Shown one piece after another: positions 25,100 to 40,201 of a stretch of 64,000 bases of DNA. The position numbers and the translations under genes are program-made. The notes beneath the pieces were generated by a model. The model was given only the letters and a program-made list of their open reading frames with translations, did no database searches and was not told the origin of the DNA. Each line of letters begins with the position of its first letter. Positions within the stretch are counted from its first letter, which is position 1. The stretch comes from Vanilla planifolia (lineage: Eukaryota; Streptophyta; Magnoliopsida; Asparagales; Orchidaceae): assembly GCA_023846275.1 (NCBI GenBank), contig CM043871.1:29480569-29544568 (forward strand). Reading direction: 5' to 3'.

Positions 25100-26661
25100 C
25101 CTTAACTTTTCTTACTTTTTTTCTCACTAGCAGTTTTTCTTTAATATTTTAAACAAAATATATACAACTATAAATTGGGATCTCGTATATTGAGTTTTGC
25201 TTAAAATCTTATGAATTCTAAGTTAAATATTGCAAAATCAAAAATTAGTTTGGGTTTTAGCTTTTATAACTTAAGTATGTTCCACGATAGTGACAATTGC
25301 CTCAAGTCTTTGATTCTTTTTGTATTAAATCATATTTTAATACCAAAAATATGGCATCCCAAAATTTTGTCACATAATCAACTAATTTTCTTCCAAATTT
25401 CAAAATTCAATGGAACAGAATGTATCTTGCAAAATTGCAAATTAAATATTTTTAAAATAATAAACGATTTTGGGTTTAAACTTTTTTGACTTATGCGAGG
25501 TCCTCGATGATGTAATCAACTTCGAATCATTGATTTCCTCAAATTTGAGATCAAGTTAGAAATCCTACTTTATTTAGAAGCTTTGGCGAGAAAGGTTCAT
25601 AAAAATTTTAGAATACATGAATTGAGAGGAAAATCTTGCAAGGGCCTTTCTTAGAGTTGTTGATGTTTATGAGAAATTGTAAAGAGGGAATGCACATTTT
25701 GTAGAAAGAACTCATAACTCCAAGTCTTTCTAGAATGGTCTAATCACGCAATCAATTTTTTTCAATGATACTTTAGAAAAGAAGAATAGTCTTTTTTTGG
25801 ATCCATGAATGGATGGTTTAATAGAATAAAAAATGTTACATGCGAGGCTGATGGGGTTGTGAACATCAAGTGATCTAGGATAATCAAATGGCCTCATAAG
25901 AACTTAAAAGTAACGAATCAGGACTAACTATCAAGTAGTAGCCCAAAAGCGATTAAATGAGGCATTGAGCTCACATCAAACAGCTTGATAAGATGGACTG
26001 AATAATTCAAAGACATTAATGAAGTGTCTAACCAGAGAGCATCTTCTTAAGTTCAGTGAGTTCCTTTATGCTCAAAATGTATGAGCAACATCATAGAACA
26101 TGTTAATTGTAAATGAATGAAAATGTAATATATGCTTAATGTATTACTAGAGAAAGAAAAGAAGATAGAGAAAGAGGAAAAGATTGCTCCAATCTCTGAT
26201 AATCAAGTTAATGATTTAGTATTATTGTATATATTATGCGTATTGATATTGCTCATATGTTAAGTTATTTTAAGTTTATATATTATTATGAATTTATTTA
26301 CATATTAAATTCCGAACCATTTTTTTAAAAAATATTGTATGTTTAAGTTTTTTTTTTAGAATATTAAATTTTTAGAATATTCAAACTAGCTTGGAACTTA
26401 TGTATGGAGAGCGATGTTCATATTTGGACTTCAAATGATATTTAGTCTGATATAATCAGAAAATCCGAATAAAATATTTTATTGAAGCAATAGCAAAGTT
26501 CTACATGTCGATCTCCTTTGAAAGCACGGCCAAAAATTAAAACTATAGGAAAACAAAACACTTGGACTGAGAAACGGCAACACAGATGGCCCACACACAC
26601 GAACAAGACGATGCGACAGCAGCTCAAATCAAATCAACCATCGAAAAATGGTTCTCGTCGA
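25100..26661. other. Spacer 3' of GSTU2A
   Basis: AT-rich sequence between the unit start and the GSTU stop codon. A 92-residue open frame at 25211-25489 is preserved in all three units (32773 and 40332), but it has no recognisable family, AT-biased codons and no sign of purifying change. It is most likely fortuitous. Confidence 0.45.
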
Positions 26662-27426
<765 letters not shown>

Positions 27427-27509
27427 CTACTCTATTTGAGCTCTTTATGTCTTACGTTCCCTCTTCAGGATTAGGTGTTTGATGAAATGAGTACGAGGAA
27501 GAAGGGATG

Positions 27510-27518
27510 TATTTATAG
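27510..27518 (-). promoter_or_regulatory. TATA box of GSTU2A
   Basis: Minus strand reads CTATAAATA about 90 bases before the ATG, which leaves room for a leader of about 60 bases. The same box is at 35072-35080 and 42631-42639 in the other copies. Confidence 0.7.
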
Positions 27519-27576
27519 AAGGGAAATAGGACTCGAAAGAAGCTTTTTCCCGCCGATTCTGGAGTGTTCCAAAATC

Positions 27577-27593
27577 TGTCATCGCTTGCGTCA
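27577..27593 (-). promoter_or_regulatory. as-1 element of GSTU2A
   Basis: The minus strand reads TGACGCAAGCGATGACA, two half-sites 12 bases apart (the second is TGACA). It is about 60 bases upstream of the TATA box. Its core and the nearby GGAACACTCCAGAATCGG match the GSTU1 promoter, showing that the element was inherited through the duplications. Confidence 0.85.
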
Positions 27594-27649
27594 ACAAAAG
27601 TGCCGTTTACCGACGGCGAAGAATTATTCATAAATAAAACAAGTGTTCT

Positions 27650-30600
27650 CTTTTCGTACTTTATTCTTAAAACTTCAAATTTTCATTTATAAAAGTTTTT
27701 TTTATTATAATCCTCAAAAATATAATCACATAAAATGTTTTTAAAAAATAATTTGTAATATTAATTATAAATTTATATAAATATAATAAAAAAATTATTT
27801 TTAATTATAACTAATAAAGATGTTGTTTAATCATAAAGTAAAAATACTTTGAGATGCTTACAAGATGAAAATAGTCCAAAAAGAAGAAGAAAAAAAAAAA
27901 TAAACTCCTTCAAAGATGATATAAGAAGAGAAAAAATTAAATGATAAACTCTCCATAGATTGAGTTTAATTAGACTAAATCAATCAGCCAAATTTTATTT
28001 TAAGCTGTGTTTTTCTCTTATAAAATATTTTGGATAATCTATTTATTTCTTAAAATATTCAAGAGAAAACACAGATTTAATTTCTTGTCATGGAGATTTG
28101 TAGATATCATTAAGTTATGACAACCAAATTATTTTTTGTTGATGCGTGGTATCAGCAAATATTGTTGAGTAAGCTATAACATCATAAGAAAGAACTTGGT
28201 CATTTGTGATGCATTTTACATCGAAGGTATCCCCTCCTTAATTTAGTAAATTTTTCTTAGTTCATTTTTTAAATTTTGAATGATCTTTTGAAATTTAAAT
28301 ATATTTAAATTTTGAATACAAAAGTAGTTTTAAATTCTATCTTATATATATCTTATAATATATGATCGAGTGGTTTTGAATTGATGTTTTAAAAGTTAAA
28401 TGATTAACTAGAATAATTCAAATTGAGACACATCTTAAAGAATGTGTAAGATCCCATAAAGATAGAATCTAAAAGTTGGATAAAGAAAAGAATAAATTAA
28501 ATATGCAACATAAAAACTTTAAGGAAAAGATAAGATATAACTATCCAAACCAACTTAGTAAGATTTAAGAAATGGTTGTTCAGCTATATAGGCTTTAAGA
28601 TGCTTTAAGAATGCATATTTTTTTGTAAATTTTGGCCATGACTTTCCTAAGAAGATCTAATAAAGGAAGCCAAGAAAGATAAGCAAGAACAAAGATGAAA
28701 ATACAGAAATTTCAAGCATGGTTCAAAAATAAGACAAACTCTCTTTTTGGTAAAGAACTCTACTTAATTAAGAACGTAGGAGATTCTCTTATTTTATATA
28801 TAAACTTAAAAGCGTGCAATGTAATAAAATAAAGTAAATTATTCACATGCATATAAAAGAAATTATGATTAAGAAGATTTGTTATTTTTCCTTTTTTAAA
28901 CCATGTTTTCATGTTGTAATTTGTGGTTTTGGTGAGTAAAATGTATGTCGTAAATTCAAAAATATTTATAAAGAAATTGGAAGAATTTATTTATGCACAA
29001 GAAATTAGATAGTTGAATGAAACTGAATTGCATTTATCGTGATTTATTTATAAGAATAGCAAGTTCTAATAAAATTTGATTTTATGCTTGAGTTATTATT
29101 TTCATTATGCATTTATGAGAAAGTTGGAAAATGTTAAAATGATGTATGTTTTAATTGCAATTTTAAATTCAAGCTAGAAGAATTCAATAACTATTAAAAT
29201 TATAAAATTGCATTTTAACTTTTTATATGTAACAAATGGTGAGATATTATATGAATATTCATGTTTAAAATTCGAATATTTATAACACCTTTAAGATTTT
29301 TTATATTGAAAAAAAAATTTAAAATTATGAGAAATATTATTATTCTATATTGAACTATGTTCAAGCATAAAATTGATGATATAATTTAAGTTTATATTTT
29401 TATTAAATTTTTGTAAATCTTTTGATTTTATTATTTATATTTGAAAATTTTGAGATTTATCATGAAAAATTACTACTTAATCAAAATGTAATAAAGGTAT
29501 AATGATGATGAACGTAGCTCAAAGCTTTGTGAATAATTTTTGTGGATGGCAATATTAAATATCACTTAGAACTTGTGACATTTTCCTATGTGAAAGTAGG
29601 AATTTAGCTATGATTTCTATTGCCAAGAGGGTGTATATCTCGATTAGCCCAAAGGGTTGAGTGTAAAGCTTTGCCAAAAGCTTAAAATGCATTGGGAGAC
29701 CTTACAAAAGATATTAGATGGCGTCCAACGCATATTAAGCTCTTTTGTTTCCTTATGGGGAGAATCGAAAGGCTTTAGTTGGCTTTGGAAGAAGGCTAAA
29801 AGAGGTTAATGTTTCTATTAAGTGCAAACAAAAAAATATCATTTGGAAGAGTAGGTATAAGAAATTAAGAAAATCTTTAGACTAACTAATGAGCTTGGTT
29901 AGCTTAAACTAAGATTATATAATTATTATAACTGATCAAGAAAATCTAGGGTTTATAGTTGAATGTTAAGGATTTAAAATTTAAACATCATGGATATAAA
30001 ATTTAAATATTTAAGGATTAAAATTTAAATCTTGGATAAGATTAAATACCCAAGTAACCTTAGTTAGGATTACAAATAAACTATGACTTGAGTTGATGTT
30101 AGAAAGGGTTAAGAATAGCTTACAAATAAGCATATATCAATATTAAATAATTTCTATGGACCATAACTTCTGCATAAGTGAAGATAAAAATTAAGATTGG
30201 ATTAAAGACATCGAGCACTTAGAGAGACATTGAGCATAGTTAGAATAAGTCTATGCTTTGATAAGGCTTTTGGTTAGATCATAGTTTAAGATTGTTAAGA
30301 TAAAGGGCTTGATTTTTTGTACTTAGGAGTATCACTAGGCTCAACTAAATGGAAAAATGTTCTCTTAGAATTAGTTAAACCTTAATTTAGATTGGTTTGA
30401 CGGGTAAGATTGTGTATAACCTTAAATTAAACTCTTAAATCATGGATTGACACCTCAGATGATTATATAAAAGATGTATATGACTCAAAAGAGACCTCTA
30501 AGAAGGTCGGAGTGACTCAAATTGGCCTACGATGTATAAGTCACTGTTAAAACTCACATGAACCCAATTTAAATAATAAAAGATTATGACTTAAATGATT

Positions 30601-30780
30601 TGAACCAAGAATTAAAACTTAAAGGAGTACTTAAGTGATAGCTTGGATAGGTTATAGGATTTTTTTAAAACTCCTAAATAAAGAAAATGATAAGAACTAG
30701 ACATAGATATGAAAGGCTAGAATGAGAGGAATACATCAGATATGCGGATTAAGTGTGACGAATGTATTTTTGCCGCAAAT
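27650..30780. other. Gene-free part of unit A
   Basis: AT-rich spacer upstream of GSTU2A. It holds low-complexity stretches, ATTTAAAT-rich palindromic motifs near 29970-30030, and a less AT-rich patch at 29580-29800 that may be retroelement-derived but shows no coding motif. Confidence 0.4.
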
Positions 30781-30794
30781 TACATTAAGTCCTA

Positions 30795-31075
30795 GTTTAA
30801 TGCAACAAATGTGATGACCTTGCCTTCTAAATTCTTTAATTATATCCTAATTTAATTAATTCTTTGATACTATCAATTTGACATCCTTATTTACCACCAA
30901 ATTCTAATTATTGTTTAAAATTAATTCATGCTCTAATACCATAAATGCAACTACCTTATTTTTGTCACATACTCCAAACCAAATTATTTTCCAATTAAAT
31001 TATGGTATGATGCCACCAATGTGATGAGCTTATTTATTGTTTTGTCATAAATTTAATTAATTTCCTCTTCTTGTA
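30795..31075. repeat. Diverged tandem repeat, about 70-bp period, in unit A
   Basis: Four units start near 30795, 30863, 30930 and 31004. Each reads roughly TAATNCCACAAATGTGATGACCTTATTT followed by an AATTAATTT-rich tail. The units are equally spaced (68, 67, 74). The block recurs in unit B (38354-38634) and unit C (45913-46195), and traces occur near 47748 in the older copy. Confidence 0.65.
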
Positions 31076-31730
31076 CAATTATTTTTTTCTTAAATTTTAG
31101 AATTAAAAAAACAAAAATCACTCTAATATTTTATTCATTTTTAAAATTTTAGGTGCATTAATAATCAAATATATTCATAATTATAACAATCATATAGTTT
31201 GTAAACATAACTATTAACTATAAACAACTAAACCTAATAACCATAAACAATAGAAACTATCTTATTTTATAATTTCTTTACAGCATTACAACCCGTTCAC
31301 GCATGAAAATATAATACTAAATAAACCACATCATTAATAAGTTATTCACACAACTCTTGTAATGTAAGCCTTTGTAGTTTTAATTCTTTCTTATAAACTA
31401 TTCTTATAGATAGTTTTTTTTTTTAGGTTCTTAGGTACTTAAAATGTTAGGTCAAGAAAAGGCTAAGCTAATCATCACTGACTGAGAATGTTATCTTTAA
31501 TAATAAATAATATAAAAAAAATAAGTAATAATTTAGGAGAATCACATATAAGGTCTTATAATAAGTATCAATCATAACTTATAAGCAAACAGAGTATCAT
31601 TCATATTAAAATTAAAAAAGAAATAGGATATGTTATAAAAAGAAAAGTAAAGATATAAAAACACATGCAACTTCCTATTATATTTTTTGGTTTTTTATTA
31701 ATGTGATCTTTTTTATCAGTACTTATTTTT

Positions 31731-32642
31731 ACTTGAAAAAATAAACCTTACAATGGCTAGTACTACTACTCCTCTCTCTCTCAGAGTAATCAAACAATGT
31801 CATCTTTTTAGTTAACTTAGTTATAATAAAAAAATTTATTTATTTATTGATCATATCATATTTTTATGTATAATCATGCTCAATATTTTAATATTTTTAA
31901 TTGTTATACAATTTTAACAAATCAAAATAGTACAATCCATTGGCTACTAGCGATCTCCTGACAGTAATATTTCAATCTTGTGACACACCATCTGCTTTCT
32001 TAAAAGAACATATTTTAATTTAAAAAAATTGACTTGTTATTGATGCCATTTTATTAATTTCATTTAATATTATCTTAGCTTATTTTCATAAGTACAATCC
32101 TTATTTTTTATAATATTTAACTAGATTTATGTTTTTACATTAGCACATTAAATTTCATACTCATAAAATTAATCATACCAAATAATGTCATATAGTACTT
32201 TATCAAAATTAAAAAAAACATACATCTAGTTCTAAGAATAAATTTTTATGTAGCTAAATATAATAGCATTATATAATTACATCATAATATGCTATATATA
32301 TAATGCATATATGTAAAATCTTAATTTTAATAATCATTAATACATTAGGTTTACACATAATATCTATGTTCAAATATTTACTTCATATGTAAGGTTTTAA
32401 TTTAAGTAATCAGCACCATATAAGATACACACATACAATATTTATGTTAGAATACTTATCTCAAAATTTTTCTTATTATTATAGATAGTCTTATATCTGT
32501 TCAACTTTTATTTTTTTTTTATATCAATTTCATCCTATAAATTATAATTTTCTCAACTCAATTTATATATCTTTGTGCAAATTAAAAATTTTTGAATTAT
32601 AAACATAGAATTGAATGGCCCACTTCTTATATCACAAAACTA
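31731..32642. repeat. Unit segment present in A and B but absent after C
   Basis: This 912-base AT-rich stretch begins ACTTGAAAAAATAAACC and closes unit A. It is repeated at 39290-40201. Unit C stops exactly where the segment would begin, so it marks the junction sequence made when the tandem array arose. No coding content is seen. Confidence 0.85.
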
Positions 32643-34223
32643 ATTTTTCTTATCTCTTTTGCTTAACTTTACTTACTTTTTTTTCTCACTAGCAATTTTT
32701 CTTTAATATTTTAAACAAAATATATACAACTATAAATTGGGATCTCTTATATTGAGTTTTGCTTAAAATCTTATGAATTCTAAGTTAAATATTGCAAAAT
32801 CAAAAATTAGTTTGGGTTTTAGCTTTTATAACTTAAGTATGTTCCACGGTAGTGACAATTGCCTCAAGTCTTTGATTCTTTTTGTATTAAATCATATTTT
32901 AATACCAAAAATATGGCATCCCAAAATTTTGTCACATAATCAACTAATTTTCTTCCAAATTTCAAAATTCAATGGAACAGAATGTATCTTGCAAAATTGC
33001 AAATTAAATATTTTTAAAATAATAAACGATTTTGGGTTTAAACTTTTTTGACTTATGCGAGGTCCTCGATGATGTAATCAACTTCGAATCATTGATTTCC
33101 TCAAATTTGAGATCAAGTTAGAAATCCTACTTTATTTAGAAGCTTTGGCGAGAAAGGTTCATAAAAATTTTAGAATACATGAATTGAGAGGAAAATCTTG
33201 CAAGGGCCTTTCTTAGAGTTGTTGATGTTTATGAGAAATTGTAAAGAGGGAATGCACATTTTGTAGAAAGAACTCATAACTCCAAGTCTTTCTAGAATGG
33301 TCTAATCACGCAATCAATTTTTTTCAATGATACTTTAGAAAAGAAGAATAGTCTTTTTTTGGATCCATGAATGGATGGTTTAATAGAATAAAAAATGTTA
33401 CATGCGAGGCTGATGGGGTTGTGAACATCAAGTGATCTAGGATAATCAAATGGCCTCATAAGAACTTAAAAGTAACGAATCAGGACTAACTATCAAGTAG
33501 TAGCCCAAAAGCGATTAAATGAGGCATTGAGCTCACATCAAACAGCTTGATAAGATGGACTGAATAATTCAAAGACATTAATGAAGTGTCTAACCAGAGA
33601 GCATCTTCTTAAGTTCAGTGAGTTCCTTTATGCTCAAAATGTATGAGCAACATCATAGAACATGTTAATTGTAAATGAATGAAAATGTAATATATGCTTA
33701 ATGTATTACTAGAGAAAGAAAAGAAGATAGAGAAAGAGGAAAAGATTGCTCCAATCTCTGATAATCAAGTTAATGATTTAGTATTATTGTATATATTATG
33801 CGTATTGATATTGCTCATATGTTAAGTTATTTTAAGTTTATATATTATTATGAATTTATTTACATATTAAATTCCGAACCATTTTTTTAAAAAATATTGT
33901 ATGTTTAAGTTTTTTTTTTAGAATATTAAATTTTTAGAATATTCAAACTAGCTTGGAACTTATGTATGGAGAGCGATGTTCATATTTGGACTTCAAATGA
34001 TATTTAGTCTGATATAATCAGAAAATCCGAATAAAATATTTTATTGAAGCAATAGCAAAGTTCTACATGTCGATCTCCTTTGAAAGCACGGCCAAAAATT
34101 AAAACTATAGGAAAACAAAACACTTGGACTGAGAAACGGCAACACAGATGGCCCACACACACGAACAAGACGATGCGACAGCAGCTCAAATCAAATCAAC
34201 CATCGAAAAATGGTTCTCGTCGA

Positions 34224-34988
<765 letters not shown>

Positions 34989-35071
34989 CTACTCTATTTG
35001 AGCTCTTTATGTCTTACGTTCCCTCTTCAGGATTAGGTGTTTGATGAAATGAGTACGAGGAAGAAGGGATG

Positions 35072-35080
35072 TATTTATAG
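35072..35080 (-). promoter_or_regulatory. TATA box of GSTU2B
   Basis: Minus strand CTATAAATA, identical in sequence and distance to the copy A box. Confidence 0.7.
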
Positions 35081-35138
35081 AAGGGAAATAGGACTCGAAA
35101 GAAGCTTTTTCCCGCCGATTCTGGAGTGTTCCAAAATC

Positions 35139-35155
35139 TGTCATCGCTTGCGTCA
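35139..35155 (-). promoter_or_regulatory. as-1 element of GSTU2B
   Basis: Minus strand TGACGCAAGCGATGACA, identical to copy A and at the same distance from the gene. Confidence 0.85.
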
Positions 35156-35214
35156 ACAAAAGTGCCGTTTACCGACGGCGAAGAATTATTCATAAATAAA
35201 ACAAGTGTTCTCTT

Positions 35215-38200
35215 TTCGTACTTTATTCTTAAAACTTCAAATTTTCATTTATAAAAGTTTTTTTTATTATAATCCTCAAAAATATAATCACATAAAATGT
35301 TTTTAAAAAATAATTTGTAATATTAATTATAAATTTATATGAATGTAATAAAAAAATTATTTTTAATTATAACTAATAAAGATGTTGTTTAATCATAAAG
35401 TAAAAATACTTGAGATGCTTACAAGATAAAAATAATCCAAAAAGAAGAAGAAGAAAAAATAAACTCCTTCAAAGATGATATAAGAAGAGAAAAAATTAAA
35501 TGATAAACTCTCCATAGATTGAGTTTAATTAGACTAAATCAATCAGCCAAATTTTATTTTAAGCTGTGTTTTTCTCTTATAAAATATTTTGGATAATCTA
35601 TTTATTTCTTAAAATATTCAAGAGAAAACACAGATTTAATTTCTTGTCATGGAGATTTGTAGATATCATTAAGTTATGACAACCAAATTATTTTTTGTTG
35701 ATGCGTGGTATCAGCAAATATTGTTGAGTAAGCTATAACATCATAAGAAAGAACTTGGTCATTTGTGATGCATTTTACATCGAAGGTATCCCCTCCTTAA
35801 TTTAGTAAATTTTTCTTAGTTCATTTTTTAAATTTTGAATGATCTTTTGAAATTTAAATATATTTAAATTTTGAATACAAAAGTAGTTTTAAATTCTATC
35901 TTATATATATCTTATAATATATGATCGAGTGGTTTTGAATTGATGTTTTAAAAGTTAAATGATTAACTAGAATAATTCAAATTGAGACACATCTTAAAGA
36001 ATGTGTAAGATCCCATAAAGATAGAATCTAAAAGTTGGATAAAGAAAAGAATAAATTAAATATGCAACATAAAAACTTTAAGGAAAAGATAAGATATAAC
36101 TATCCAAACCAACTTAGTAAGATTTAAGAAATGGTTGTTCAGCTATATAGGCTTTAAGATGCTTTAAGAATGCATATTTTTTTGTAAATTTTGGCCATGA
36201 CTTTCCTAAGAAGATCTAATAAAGGAAGCCAAGAAAGATAAGCAAGAACAAAGATGAAAATACAGAAATTTCAAGCATGGTTCAAAAATAAGACAAACTC
36301 TCTTTTTGGTAAAGAACTCTACTTAATTAAGAACGTAGGAGATTCTCTTATTTTATATATAAACTTAAAAGCGTGCAATGTAATAAAATAAAGTAAATTA
36401 TTCACATGCATATAAAAGAAATTATGATTAAGAAGATTTGTTATTTTTCCTTTTTTAAACCATGTTTTCATGTTGTAATTTGTGGTTTTGGTGAGTAAAA
36501 TGTATGTCGTAAATTCAAAAATATTTATAAAGAAATTGGAAGAATTTATTTATGCACAAGAAATTAGATAGTTGAATGAAACTGAATTGCATTTATCGTG
36601 ATTTATTTATAAGAATAGCAAGTTCTAATAAAATTTGATTTTATGCTTGAGTTATTATTTTCATTATGCATTTATGAGAAAGTTGGAAAATGTTAAAATG
36701 ATGTATGTTTTAATTGCAATTTTAAATTCAAGCTAGAAGAATTCAATAACTATTAAAATTATAAAATTGCATTTTAACTTTTTATATGTAACAAATGGTG
36801 AGATATTATATGAATATTCATGTTTAAAATTCGAATATTTATAACACCTTTAAGATTTTTTATATTGAAAAAAAAATTTAAAATTATGAGAAATATTATT
36901 ATTCTATATTGAACTATGTTCAAGCATAAAATTGATGATATAATTTAAGTTTATATTTTTATTAAATTTTTGTAAATCTTTTGATTTTATTATTTATATT
37001 TGAAAATTTTGAGATTTATCATGAAAAATTACTACTTAATCAAAATGTAATAAAGGTATAATGATGATGAACGTAGCTCAAAGCTTTGTGAATAATTTTT
37101 GTGGATGGCAATATTAAATATCACTTAGAACTTGTGACATTTTCCTATGTGAAAGTAGGAATTTAGCTATGATTTCTATTGCCAAGAGGGTGTATATCTC
37201 GATTAGCCCAAAGGGTTGAGTGTAAAGCTTTGCCAAAAGCTTAAAATGCATTGGGAGACCTTACAAAAGATATTAGATGGCGTCCAACGCATATTAAGCT
37301 CTTTTGTTTCCTTATGGGGAGAATCGAAAGGCTTTAGTTGGCTTTGGAAGAAGGCTAAAAGAGGTTAATGTTTCTATTAAGTGCAAACAAAAAAATATCA
37401 TTTGGAAGAGTAGGTATAAGAAATTAAGAAAATCTTTAGACTAACTAATGAGCTTGGTTAGCTTAAACTAAGATTATATAATTATTATAACTGATCAAGA
37501 AAATCTAGGGTTTATAGTTGAATGTTAAGGATTTAAAATTTAAACATCATGGATATAAAATTTAAATATTTAAGGATTAAAATTTAAATCTTGGATAAGA
37601 TTAAATACCCAAGTAACCTTAGTTAGGATTACAAATAAACTATGACTTGAGTTGATGTTAGAAAGGGTTAAGAATAGCTTACAAATAAGCATATATCAAT
37701 ATTAAATAATTTCTATGGACCATAACTTCTGCATAAGTGAAGATAAAAATTAAGATTGGATTAAAGACATCGAGCACTTAGAGAGACATTGAGCATAGTT
37801 AGAATAAGTCTATGCTTTGATAAGGCTTTTGGTTAGATCATAGTTTAAGATTGTTAAGATAAAGGGCTTGATTTTTTGTACTTAGGAGTATCACTAGGCT
37901 CAACTAAATGGAAAAATGTTCTCTTAGAATTAGTTAAACCTTAATTTAGATTGGTTTGACGGGTAAGATTGTGTATAACCTTAAATTAAACTCTTAAATC
38001 ATGGATTGACACCTCAGATGATTATATAAAAGATGTATATGACTCAAAAGAGACCTCTAAGAAGGTCGGAGTGACTCAAATTGGCCTACGATGTATAAGT
38101 CACTGTTAAAACTCACATGAACCCAATTTAAATAATAAAAGATTATGACTTAAATGATTTGAACCAAGAATTAAAACTTAAAGGAGTACTTAAGTGATAG

Positions 38201-38340
38201 CTTGGATAGGTTATAGGATTTTTTTAAAACTCCTAAATAAAGAAAATGATAAGAACTAGACATAGATATGAAAGGCTAGAATGAGAGGAATACATCAGAT
38301 ATGCGGATTAAGTGTGACGAATGTATTTTTGCCGCAAATT
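35215..38340. other. Gene-free part of unit B, holding the inferred crossover
   Basis: AT-rich spacer equivalent to 27650-30780. The switch from C-like to A-like sequence must lie between about 35456 and 38270, where all three units look identical. Confidence 0.6.
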
Positions 38341-38353
38341 ACATTAAGTCCTA

Positions 38354-38634
38354 GTTTAATGCAACAAATGTGATGACCTTGCCTTCTAAATTCTTTAATT
38401 ATATCCTAATTTAATTAATTCTTTGATACTATCAATTTGACATCCTTATTTACCACCAAATTCTAATTATTGTTTAAAATTAATTCATGCTCTAATACCA
38501 TAAATGCAACTACCTTATTTTTGTCACATACTCCAAACCAAATTATTTTCCAATTAAATTATGGTATGATGCCACCAATGTGATGAGCTTATTTATTGTT
38601 TTGTCATAAATTTAATTAATTTCCTCTTCTTGTA
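38354..38634. repeat. Diverged tandem repeat, about 70-bp period, in unit B
   Basis: Same four-unit block as in unit A at 30795-31075, with no visible difference. Confidence 0.65.
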
Positions 38635-39289
38635 CAATTATTTTTTTCTTAAATTTTAGAATTAAAAAAACAAAAATCACTCTAATATTTTATTCATTTT
38701 TAAAATTTTAGGTGCATTAATAATCAAATATATTCATAATTATAACAATCATATAGTTTGTAAACATAACTATTAACTATAAACAACTAAACCTAATAAC
38801 CATAAACAATAGAAACTATCTTATTTTATAATTTCTTTACAGCATTACAACCCGTTCACGCATGAAAATATAATACTAAATAAACCACATCATTAATAAG
38901 TTATTCACACAACTCTTGTAATGTAAGCCTTTGTAGTTTTAATTCTTTCTTATAAACTATTCTTATAGATAGTTTTTTTTTTTAGGTTCTTAGGTACTTA
39001 AAATGTTAGGTCAAGAAAAGGCTAAGCTAATCATCACTGACTGAGAATGTTATCTTTAATAATAAATAATATAAAAAAAATAAGTAATAATTTAGGAGAA
39101 TCACATATAAGGTCTTATAATAAGTATCAATCATAACTTATAAGCAAACAGAGTATCATTCATATTAAAATTAAAAAAGAAATAGGATATGTTATAAAAA
39201 GAAAAGTAAAGATATAAAAACACATGCAACTTCCTATTATATTTTTTGGTTTTTTATTAATGTGATCTTTTTTATCAGTACTTATTTTT

Positions 39290-40201
39290 ACTTGAAAAAA
39301 TAAACCTTACAATGGCTAGTACTACTACTCCTCTCTCTCTCAGAGTAATCAAACAATGTCATCTTTTTAGTTAACTTAGTTATAATAAAAAAATTTATTT
39401 ATTTATTGATCATATCATATTTTTATGTATAATCATGCTCAATATTTTAATATTTTTAATTGTTATACAATTTTAACAAATCAAAATAGTACAATCCATT
39501 GGCTACTAGCGATCTCCTGACAGTAATATTTCAATCTTGTGACACACCATCTGCTTTCTTAAAAGAACATATTTTAATTTAAAAAAATTGACTTGTTATT
39601 GATGCCATTTTATTAATTTCATTTAATATTATCTTAGCTTATTTTCATAAGTACAATCCTTATTTTTTATAATATTTAACTAGATTTATGTTTTTACATT
39701 AGCACATTAAATTTCATACTCATAAAATTAATCATACCAAATAATGTCATATAGTACTTTATCAAAATTAAAAAAAACATACATCTAGTTCTAAGAATAA
39801 ATTTTTATGTAGCTAAATATAATAGCATTATATAATTACATCATAATATGCTATATATATAATGCATATATGTAAAATCTTAATTTTAATAATCATTAAT
39901 ACATTAGGTTTACACATAATATCTATGTTCAAATATTTACTTCATATGTAAGGTTTTAATTTAAGTAATCAGCACCATATAAGATACACACATACAATAT
40001 TTATGTTAGAATACTTATCTCAAAATTTTTCTTATTATTATAGATAGTCTTATATCTGTTCAACTTTTATTTTTTTTTTATATCAATTTCATCCTATAAA
40101 TTATAATTTTCTCAACTCAATTTATATATCTTTGTGCAAATTAAAAATTTTTGAATTATAAACATAGAATTGAATGGCCCACTTCTTATATCACAAAACT
40201 A
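39290..40201. repeat. Second copy of the A/B-only segment
   Basis: Identical by eye to 31731-32642. It separates unit B from unit C and is missing after unit C. Confidence 0.85.

Noticed and set aside
25211..25489. 92-residue open frame preserved in all three GSTU units
   Set aside because: The units are too young for preservation to mean selection, codons are AT-driven and no motif is recognised.
28147..28155. TGGTATCAG resembling a plus-strand Met-tRNA primer site, repeated at 35706 and 43265
   Set aside because: Only the first nine bases match, no LTR end precedes it and no retroelement coding motif follows.
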